This document shows positions 21,701 to 29,448 of a DNA stretch of 64,000 nt, one piece after another. The stretch covers positions 1 to 64,000 of the forward strand of contig CANTCQ010000001.1 in NCBI GenBank assembly GCA_947652325.1. The letters are read 5' to 3'. This DNA is from an uncultured Mycoplasmatota bacterium. Its GTDB lineage: Bacteria; Bacillota_I; Bacilli_A; RF39; UBA660. The position numbers and the translations under genes are program-made. How positions within the stretch are numbered: the stretch's first letter is position 1; each line of letters begins with the position of its first letter. The notes under the pieces are model-generated. The model was not told the DNA's origin. It saw only the letters and a list, made by a program, of their open reading frames with translations, and made no database searches.

Positions 21701-22422
21701 AAAAAATTGTAATTATTATGAATAGAATTAGAACTACTATTTATGATTTAATGAATAATCCTAATGCTAAAAAATTTGATTTTGATTATTATTTAAAAGC
21801 TATAAATAATCCAGATTTACCATTTTCAGGTGATTTGCCTTTGGCAATTCAAATTTTTAACTTATCATTTGGAATGGATGGAGAAGAAAGAATGAGTATT
21901 CCTACAATTATGGAAAAATTACAATTAGATTTTGGATCAACAACGATAAACAAAACAATTAATTCTTTAATGTTAAGTGTTTGTAAGTTAAAAGATGGTA
22001 TAAAAATAGATAAAACTTTTTCTTTTGAACAGGTTTATTCTTACTTTACTAATAATTATATTAATATTCCAATTTATCGTAGAAAGATTTATCAAAAATA
22101 TTTTAATAGAGTTAAAAGTCAGAAGAATATAAATGGTTTAGGTTTTAAATTATCTAATGATATTATTTATGACCTAATTAAGGCTAATTATTCAAATGCT
22201 TTTGAATTAGGAAATACGAATAAAGAAGAGGTTTTAGAATTAATTAATAAACATGGCAAAGAATTAAATAAAAGAATTAGAAATGAATTAATGGGGAGAT
22301 TTGATATCAGAGAAAGAGATTACATGAATGGAAAAGACATTAATCATATATTTAAGATGTTATATACTTTAGATACAAGAAGAAAAAAATTAGATTCTCA
22401 AACTTTAGTGTTAAAAAATTAA
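18793..22422 (+). CDS. Giant sigma-70 family protein: sigma2-sigma3-sigma4 head plus about 900 aa of repeated sigma4/HTH-like modules
   Basis: [103 protein letters not shown]; uninterrupted ORF. Confidence 0.9.
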   Translation: [1209 protein letters not shown]

Positions 22423-22462
22423 AATAATATTGGATGAACAATGATTTAGAAAATAGAAACTA

Positions 22463-22503
22463 ACAGAAATCCAAAAGAAACTTCGTAACTAATGGATTTC
22501 TGT
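22463..22503. terminator. Hairpin with perfect 10-bp stem (ACAGAAATCC/GGATTTCTGT), probable terminator of the giant sigma gene
   Basis: Direct reading; short T run follows. Confidence 0.55.
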
Positions 22504-22740
22504 TTAAAATTTAGTTCTTTACGACTAGGTAACACATTACCAAGTTGAACATTGATAGAATAAGGTGATACTATTTGTTCCAAGGAAGCTGTCTACCATC
22601 TACATAATAATACCAACTAAAAAATATATAGTGGATTTAATACATTATAAAGATATAATGAATAATAAGATTAAATCCAAATATTGACTTAAAATATCAT
22701 ATATATATAATATATTTCAAATTATGAAGTGGTGAGTGCG

Positions 22741-23861
22741 ATGTTTAATAATGTTTTTGATTTATATAATCATAATATTTTGGCATATCGTAAGATTTTA
22801 TTGGGATTAGAAAAAACAAAAGACATTGTTTCAATTATTCATGGAACAGGTACAGGAAAATCTTATATTGGTTTACAATTAGCTTATGATTTTAGTAAAA
22901 AAATAGATATTGATGATGATTCTAGGATTTTATATATTGTTCCATCCCATGGAATAATTGAACATTTGCATGAAATAATTGATTCAATTCCTAGTTTGAA
23001 CTTTGATAGAGATTTCTCAAAAGTTGATTTTATTACATATCAAAGCTTAGTTTATCTATCAAATGATGAAATAGGAAAATTGAAAATAAAATTATTAATA
23101 TTGGATGAGTTTCATCATATTGGGGCACCTATATGGGGCGAAAAAATTAATACTTTAGTTGAAACACATGATGGAATGAAAGTATTTGGTATGACAGCTT
23201 ATACTGTTAGAGATAGAGGTACTATATACGAACGAGATATGGTTAATTCTGATGGTAGTGAATTATTTTCGAATAGTGTTGTAAGCAAATATGATATTTG
23301 TGATGCAATGATTGATGGAGTTCTTCCCAAACCTATTTATAAAACAACTTATATAGATTTACTTGATAAAGAAATAAAGCTAGAAGAATTAGTAAATTCA
23401 AGAGATTTTTCTCAAAAAGAAAAAGAAGAATATTTAAAAATTTTAAAAGATGCTAGAAAGAAAATACTCAGTGCTCCTAGTATAAAGCAATTATTTAAAA
23501 ATAATATTAAAAAAGATGGAAAGTATTTATACTTTTGTCCATCGACTTCTGAAATGGGTATAAATGATATAGATTCAATAATTGAAGAAACAAAAGGTTG
23601 GCTTTACGAATTCCTGTAAATCAAATAGAATTATTAGAAGTAATTGGAATACAATGGATGAGTGAGAAAACAGACAAAAAACTTCAATTTGAATGTATAG
23701 ATGAAAGTAATTATCATAGAAAAAAGATTGAATTATTAAACAGAGCAAATAGTTTTTTAAATCAATTAATTTTATTAGGGATAAATGAAATAACATCAAA
23801 AGATGATATTGATTATATAAATAATGAGTTTGAAAAACAATTGACTTTAACAAAAAAATAA
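22741..23861 (+). pseudogene. DEAD/DEAH helicase-like protein, N-terminal half intact then frameshift / loss of C-terminal helicase domain
   Basis: IHGTGTGKSYIGLQLA (Walker A), LLILDEFHHIG (DEFH), VFGMTA (motif III-like); frame ends 23619 and an overlapping frame continues to 23861. Confidence 0.6.
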
Positions 23862-23893
23862 TATATTTTAGAAATCCAGTCCTTTATGATATA

Positions 23894-23924
23894 AACCCCA
23901 TTTCTATGTCCAAGAAACGGGGTT
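23894..23924. terminator. Hairpin AACCCC(A)TTTCT ... AGAAA(C)GGGGTT
   Basis: Inverted repeat with one mismatch. Confidence 0.5.
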
Positions 23925-23955
23925 CATATAGTACTTCTAGTTAATATTTATTACT

Positions 23956-23974
23956 CTCGAATAAAAAGTTCGAG
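23956..23974 (-). terminator. Terminator hairpin of tRNA-Arg (CTCGAA...TTCGAG)
   Basis: 6-bp perfect stem immediately 3' of the tRNA. Confidence 0.5.
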
Positions 23975-23992
23975 TTTCCTATCAATCTGGTG
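23965..23992 (+). repeat. 28-bp direct repeat, right copy, covering the tRNA-Arg 3' end (ACCA) and flank
   Basis: AAAGTTCGAGTTTCCTATCAATCTGGTG; 2 differences from 17081-17108. Confidence 0.85.
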
Positions 23993-24064
23993 TTCATGAT
24001 GAGATTCGAACTCATGACCTCTTCCTTCGGAGGGAAGCACTCTATCCAGCTGAGCTACATGAAC
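23988..24064 (-). tRNA. tRNA-Arg (anticodon CCG), CCA encoded
   Basis: GTTCATG-TA-GCTCAGCTGGATAGAGT..CTTCC-CTCCGAA-GGAAG..ATGAG-TTCGAAT-CTCAT-CATGAAC-ACCA cloverleaf. Confidence 0.95.
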
Positions 24065-24097
24065 GAAATAAAATTATATTAGTTTATTATACAACAA

Positions 24098-24640
24098 TTA
24101 TGACTCATTTTCATTTATTTTACACTGACCTTTGCATGAAAATTTCTTTTCTATTATTTTTTCTTTTTCTGGACATTTTAAATATATTTTTATACGATAT
24201 TCTAATTGTGCTATTTTCGTAACGATTACATAGCTGCTAAAATAATTACACACTTTATTTTTTTCTTTTATTTCTTCTAATTTTTTTAATTGAATCATTT
24301 CTTCTAATATAATAGAAGAAGAATCTCCAATGTGGATAGGTAACTTATTTTCTCCATAATAAGCCAGTGTGGCATCTGTAATTTTCTTTATATTTTGATT
24401 AAATTCTTCTTTTTCTTTTTTGTGATATTGGTTAAGTCTAGAAATAATTATCATAATAAATATGATTACTAAAAAAAGAATTCCTAATTTTGTAATAACC
24501 AATTTCCAATTAATTTTTTTTAAAAAAGAATTTTGTTGCAGTCTTTTTATTTGAGGAAAAGAAAATTTTAATTTCTTTTTTAAAATGAATTTATTTTTAA
24601 CTTTTTTTTTCTTTCTGTTTCTTCCTTTTTCTTCATACAT
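24098..24640 (-). CDS. Single-TM secreted protein, pseudopilin-like (same pattern as 721/1156)
   Basis: Basic N-terminus, one TM, VCNYFSSYVIVT...YRIKIYLKCPE. Confidence 0.6.
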   Translation of the reverse strand: MYEEKGRNRKKKKVKNKFILKKKLKFSFPQIKRLQQNSFLKKINWKLVITKLGILFLVIIFIMIIISRLNQYHKKEKEEFNQNIKKITDATLAYYGENKLPIHIGDSSSIILEEMIQLKKLEEIKEKNKVCNYFSSYVIVTKIAQLEYRIKIYLKCPEKEKIIEKKFSCKGQCKINENES

Positions 24641-24740
24641 ACTATCCCTCTTTTTGAATTTTTATTATACAATATCTTACAATTATTGTCAGCACAATTA
24701 TATGGTTTTTTTTAGTCTTTTATGCTAGAATACGATTTAT

Positions 24741-25109
24741 GGGGCAGTATAATGGTTTTCGACAATTATTACTAGATATGATGGCAAGTGGTAGGCATAC
24801 CCTAAATGCAAACAAAAATAAATAACAAAACTAAAAACGAAACCTTTGGTGGTTTCACTCCTGTTTTTGCCTAATTAAAGGTTTAAGGAGACTTCTTTTT
24901 ACTTCTCTTATAGGGTAAACAAGAAGTATTTACACATATAAGATATATTATAAAAATTGTTTAAGTTTTTGTAACGAAAATTTATTAAACTAGTTATATA
25001 ATCGGTACGCTATAGCCAGTTATATAATGAATTTAAAATCTAGCTAAACTTGTAGAAATTGTATCATAGGATATTTTGGACAGGGGTTCGACTCCCCTCT
25101 GCTCCACCA
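24741..25109 (+). ncRNA. ssrA: Transfer-messenger RNA
   Basis: 5' GGGGCAG pairs with 3' CTGCTCC-ACCA; T-arm GGACAGGGGTTCGACTCCCCTC; open tag frame ending ..TFGGFTPVFA*. Confidence 0.95.
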
Positions 25110-25322
25110 TGTGGTCATAAAACAAACACAAATGTTTGTCTGAAATAAATTTTTAGATATACTGATATTTTTTTAGGAGACTTTTTAGGGTAGTTTATAG
25201 ATGCGTTAGTGAATATGAACTTGCGTGTATGATTGGTATTGAAAGCCCCTCATGTAGAAAATACCTTTGACTATGAAAAAGATATTCAAAATTTGTTAAC
25301 TCTGGATAATGAAGAAGAATAA

Positions 25323-25352
25323 AAAAGTAAGAAATTTTTTGATTTCTTACTT
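25323..25352. terminator. Hairpin AAGTAAGAAA-TTTTTTGA-TTTCTTACTT
   Basis: 10-bp stem at the 3' end of the minus-strand ABC operon. Confidence 0.75.
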
Positions 25353-26135
25353 TTCTTTTAATAATTTTTTTTCTAATTTATCAATTAATTCATATAACAA
25401 GAATGATATAAGAATAAGAATAATTATGCCACTCATTACAATATGTAAATTAAAAACTTGTGTTCCATAAATGATTAGGTATCCTATACCTTTTTTACTA
25501 ACTAAAAATTCACCCATAATGACCCCAATTAAACTCATAGAAATATTGATTTTTAATGAAGAAATAATTGTACTATAGGAAGCGGGTATAACCACTTTTG
25601 TTAATATTTGTAGTTTACTCGCCCCAAAAGATTTTAAAAGTTTTATCTTATAAGCATCTGTATTTAAGAATCCATTATATATTGTAATGATACTTAATAT
25701 AAGATTAATAAGCAAAGCCATTACAATAATCGATTTCATATTAGCTCCTGCCCAAATAATAATAATGGGACCTAACGCTACTTTAGGAAGACTATTTAAC
25801 ATCGTTAAGAATGGGTCAATAATTTTAGCAATGGTTTTACATTCATAAAGAATAATAGCAATGGTAAAACCTAGCGTAATTCCTAAACCAAAAGCAATAA
25901 TTGTTTCATATAATGTAGTCCAAATATGTGAAAATAAATTGTAATTTTGGTATAAGGAAAAAATAGTTTCCATTATTTTTTTAGGGCTTGAAAAGATAAA
26001 TGGATTAATAATTTTTTTGTCAGCTAATATTTGCCATAATAGAAAGAAAATAATCGTAATTAAAATTTGAGCAAAAATAATATTGATTTTATTTCTTTTT
26101 ATTTTTTTTAAATAAAAACTTTGCTCTTTAGACAT
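25347..26135 (-). CDS. ABC transporter permease (SsuC/ThiX-like)
   Basis: Polytopic, EAA-like loop (LKSFGASKLQILTKVVIPASYSTIISSLKI). Confidence 0.88.
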   Translation of the reverse strand: MSKEQSFYLKKIKRNKINIIFAQILITIIFFLLWQILADKKIINPFIFSSPKKIMETIFSLYQNYNLFSHIWTTLYETIIAFGLGITLGFTIAIILYECKTIAKIIDPFLTMLNSLPKVALGPIIIIWAGANMKSIIVMALLINLILSIITIYNGFLNTDAYKIKLLKSFGASKLQILTKVVIPASYSTIISSLKINISMSLIGVIMGEFLVSKKGIGYLIIYGTQVFNLHIVMSGIIILILISFLLYELIDKLEKKLLKEK

Positions 26136-26877
26136 TTACATCCAGTTCCTTCCATAATACATCATAATATTCCATAAATTTTTTATCTTTTCGATTATTA
26201 ATGGGATTTGTTGAATTTTCGAGTTCAATTTTATATACCTTTTTTACAGTAGAAGGTCTTTTAGATAAAACATATACTTTATTAGCCATCGCAACAGCTT
26301 CTGAAATATCGTGTGTTACCATAATCGCTGTTTGTTCCTCTTTTTTTATGATTTCATAAACATCATTACTTATTGCTAACCTACTTTGATAATCCAGTGC
26401 ATTAAAGGGTTCATCAAGGAGTAAAATATCTGGTTTTAAAGCAAGTGTACGAATAAGTGCAATTCTTTGTTTCATTCCCCCGGACAAACAAGTGGGGTAT
26501 TTATCTTTAAATTCATCTAAATTGTATTTTTTAAGTAATGATAGAACATATTCTTGGTTTTCTTTTGTATTTTTTTTACTTATTTTTAAACCTAGAATAC
26601 AATTTTCATAAATAGTTAGCCAAGGAAATAAGCAGTCACTTTGAAACATGTATCCGATTTTAGGATTTTCATTACCGAATAAAATATTTCCTGCGCTTTT
26701 ATTATCTAGTCCTGCTATAATATTCAAAAGTGTTGATTTCCCACATCCAGAAGAACCTACTAATGCTACAAAATCTCCTTTATTTATTTCCATATTGATA
26801 TTTTCAATAGCAAGTATTTCCCCTTCTTGGGCGTGATATTTTTTGGATAAATTTTTAATTTCTAAAATTTTAGTCAT
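26128..26877 (-). CDS. ABC transporter ATP-binding protein (SsuB/ThiZ-like)
   Basis: GSSGCGKSTLL, LSGGMKQRIALIRTLALKPDILLLDEPFNALD. Confidence 0.92.
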   Translation of the reverse strand: MTKILEIKNLSKKYHAQEGEILAIENINMEINKGDFVALVGSSGCGKSTLLNIIAGLDNKSAGNILFGNENPKIGYMFQSDCLFPWLTIYENCILGLKISKKNTKENQEYVLSLLKKYNLDEFKDKYPTCLSGGMKQRIALIRTLALKPDILLLDEPFNALDYQSRLAISNDVYEIIKKEEQTAIMVTHDISEAVAMANKVYVLSKRPSTVKKVYKIELENSTNPINNRKDKKFMEYYDVLWKELDVNV

Positions 26878-27865
26878 GATAAATATTTTTAATTAATTTA
26901 TCGTATGGAACATAATCTTTTAACAATTCAGCATCTATCATTATATTTTGTAAATTTTTATAACTTTCCTCAGTTATAAAGGGTGTAGAAAGCCAAGAGT
27001 CATATTTTTTATAGTTATCAACGATGATTGTTAAGTCTTTTAATGAAATATCTGGAAATTGAGGCAATATTACTTTGGCAATTTCTTCTGCACTATGGGA
27101 ATTTACATATTTTAGTCCTTCATTAATAGCATCTGTATATTTTTTTATAACTTCTTCATTGTTTTCCACATAACTTTTTCGAGCATAAAACGCTGTGTAA
27201 GGTACTTCTCCTGAGTAGGCTCCAATATTTCCAACAATATATCCATATCCTTCACTGACAAGTTTTGTAGCATTCGGTTCAAATAAATTTACAAAGTCTC
27301 CCATTCCTGAAATAAATGAGCCAGCTAAAGAAGCAAATTCTACATTAGTATTCATATTAATATCGTTTTCAGAAATTTCTTCATTTTTTAAAGCATTTTG
27401 AAAGTTTAGAACAGGCATCCCACCACGTCGACCTGCAAGTATTTCTTTTCCTTTTAAATCATTTAGAGTAAAATCATTGATTTCTTTTCTTGAAACAATA
27501 AATTGTCCATCTCTTTTTGTAAGACCTGCAAAGGTTATAATATAATCTTCTTCTCCTCCATTATAAACATAAATAGCACTTTCTGGTCCGGCAAAACCTA
27601 TTTCTACATCATTTGAAAGTACTGCTGCCGCTACTTTATCAGCCCCTGGAGTTAGTAAAAGTTCAATTTGTATTCCGTTGTTTTTAAAATATCCATTTTC
27701 AATAGCCACATAAAGTGGAGCGTAAAAAGCACTATGGGTAACTTCGGCAAGTTTAATTGGCACCAAGTCATTTTCTTTATTTTTTCTTGTCCATTTTGTA
27801 ATGGTTACTACTAAAATTAAGAGAATAATTAGTCCTAGAATAACCCCCAAAATTTTTCTTTTCAA
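26870..27865 (-). CDS. ABC transporter substrate-binding protein, NMT1/THI5-like
   Basis: HSAFYAPLYVAIENGYFKNNGIQIEL, DVEIGFAGPES; TTG start 27865 after AAGGAGG. Confidence 0.88.
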   Translation of the reverse strand: MKRKILGVILGLIILLILVVTITKWTRKNKENDLVPIKLAEVTHSAFYAPLYVAIENGYFKNNGIQIELLLTPGADKVAAAVLSNDVEIGFAGPESAIYVYNGGEEDYIITFAGLTKRDGQFIVSRKEINDFTLNDLKGKEILAGRRGGMPVLNFQNALKNEEISENDINMNTNVEFASLAGSFISGMGDFVNLFEPNATKLVSEGYGYIVGNIGAYSGEVPYTAFYARKSYVENNEEVIKKYTDAINEGLKYVNSHSAEEIAKVILPQFPDISLKDLTIIVDNYKKYDSWLSTPFITEESYKNLQNIMIDAELLKDYVPYDKLIKNIYHD

Positions 27866-27966
27866 TTCAAATTCCTCCTTTTTGATACAATGTATTATAT
27901 TCGTACCATTTAAAAGTGTTAAAATAAAAAATACATGGTATAATAAATCCAAGCAAGGGTGGTTTT

Positions 27967-28854
27967 ATGGAATATGTAAAAACACGCACTATCATGACTA
28001 AAAGCGATAAAGGTTCTCATTGGTTTGGAATAGATTACCATATGAATCTTTATAAAGGATGTTCCTATGGATGTATTTATTGTGATAGTAGAAGTGATGC
28101 TTATCATATTGAAAATTTTGATGTGGTGCGAAGTAAAGAAAATGCTTTAAAAATATTAGAAGAAGAACTATCTAGTAAACAATATAAAGGTGTTGTTAGT
28201 TTTGGTACACTTTCTGATCCTTATAATAAAGAGGAAGAGATGTATGAAATTACTAGAGGTGCTTTAGAACTAATTAAAAAGTATGAATTTGGTGTATCGA
28301 TAGATACCAAAAGCGACCTGATTTTACGTGATGTGGATTTATTAAAAGAAATCCAAGAGAAAAACAATGTCATTATAAAAATTAGTGTTACAACGTATGA
28401 GGATGAATTATCTCGTGTTTTAGAACCTCATGTTATTTCTTCCACAAGAAGATTTGAAGTCCTAAATATCTTAAGAAAAAATGGAATTTATGCTGGTATT
28501 TTAATGACTCCTGTTCTTCCATTTATTACAGATAGTGAAGATAATATCAAGACAATTGTTTCTAAAGCTTGCGAAAATAAGGCAAAATTTGTTTATACAA
28601 AAATGGGTATGACTTTAAGAAGGAGAGCACGTGAATATTATTATGAACAAATAGATAAATTATATCCAGGACTATCCTTCGATTACAAATCTGTATACGA
28701 AAAAAATGTAGTAGTAAATCCTTTAAAATACAAAGATTTATTGGAAATTTTTGTAAATGAATGTAATAAATATCATGTACTTTGCGATATGAGTGAAATT
28801 ATTCAGGATTATAAAAGAAAAATACCGACCAGAGAACAAATTAGTTTATTCTAG
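27967..28854 (+). CDS. SPL-family radical SAM protein
   Basis: NLYKGCSYGCIYCDSRSDAYHIENF; LYRGC-type start and CxxxCxxC motif. Confidence 0.88.
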   Translation: MEYVKTRTIMTKSDKGSHWFGIDYHMNLYKGCSYGCIYCDSRSDAYHIENFDVVRSKENALKILEEELSSKQYKGVVSFGTLSDPYNKEEEMYEITRGALELIKKYEFGVSIDTKSDLILRDVDLLKEIQEKNNVIIKISVTTYEDELSRVLEPHVISSTRRFEVLNILRKNGIYAGILMTPVLPFITDSEDNIKTIVSKACENKAKFVYTKMGMTLRRRAREYYYEQIDKLYPGLSFDYKSVYEKNVVVNPLKYKDLLEIFVNECNKYHVLCDMSEIIQDYKRKIPTREQISLF

Positions 28855-28931
28855 TTTGTTTTTTATTTGCCAATTTCTAGCATAGTAAAATACTTATAAA
28901 GTTTCCATACTAATTACTGGAGGTGGAAAAT

Positions 28932-29120
28932 ATGACAGAAAAAGAACTGTTATATGTAGAAGATGCAATTAATCATGAAATATATATGATTACAACATGC
29001 AAAGAAGTAGAAGATTGTTTAACAGATGAAAATTTAGTGAAATTAGTAAAAAAGATAGGTCGCAAACACGAAGGCATTCTTTCCATGTTTATGGATTTGT
29101 TAAGTGAGGAGGGAAAATAA
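28932..29120 (+). CDS. Small CotF-like ferritin-fold candidate
   Basis: ORF coupled to the next gene; helical, contains E/H residues. Confidence 0.5.
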   Translation: MTEKELLYVEDAINHEIYMITTCKEVEDCLTDENLVKLVKKIGRKHEGILSMFMDLLSEEGK

Positions 29121-29395
29121 TGGATGATAAATATTTAATGGAAAATGTTATGTTTGGTAGTAAAGTAATAAATGATTTATATATGCATGGAATTATAGAA
29201 GCAGCAAATGAAAGAGTGTTTGTTACTTTTTGTAAAGCTATGCAAGATACTTCAAAAATACATTATGAAATATTTAAAGCAATGGAAACAGCAGGATTTT
29301 ATACCATACAAAATGTAGAACAAAACAAAATCAATCAAGTGAAGGAAAAACTAGAATGTACTTGTAGTGAATGCGAATGTGAAGAGAAGGAATAA
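29120..29395 (+). CDS. Spore-coat CotF-like protein
   Basis: DDKYLMENVMFGSKVINDLYMHGIIEAANERVFVTFCKAMQDTSKIHYEIFKAMETAGFYTIQNVE. Confidence 0.65.
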   Translation: MDDKYLMENVMFGSKVINDLYMHGIIEAANERVFVTFCKAMQDTSKIHYEIFKAMETAGFYTIQNVEQNKINQVKEKLECTCSECECEEKE

Positions 29396-29448
29396 AAAAT
29401 CTTTCTCTTTTTTGATAATTTGTTATAATACATTCTAGGTGATTTTTT

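Noticed and set aside
17081-23992. Prophage or complete ICE
   Set aside because: No integrase, terminase, capsid, relaxase or replication genes; only flanking repeats and accessory genes support an element.
24806-24827. tmRNA tag read as ANKNK* from GCA AAC AAA AAT AAA TAA
   Set aside because: Terminates after five residues and lacks a hydrophobic C-terminus; the neighbouring frame gives a full-length tag.
27866-27966. TPP or other riboswitch before the NMT1/THI5-like ABC operon
   Set aside because: Intergenic space is too short and no conserved TPP elements (e.g. CUGAGA) were seen.
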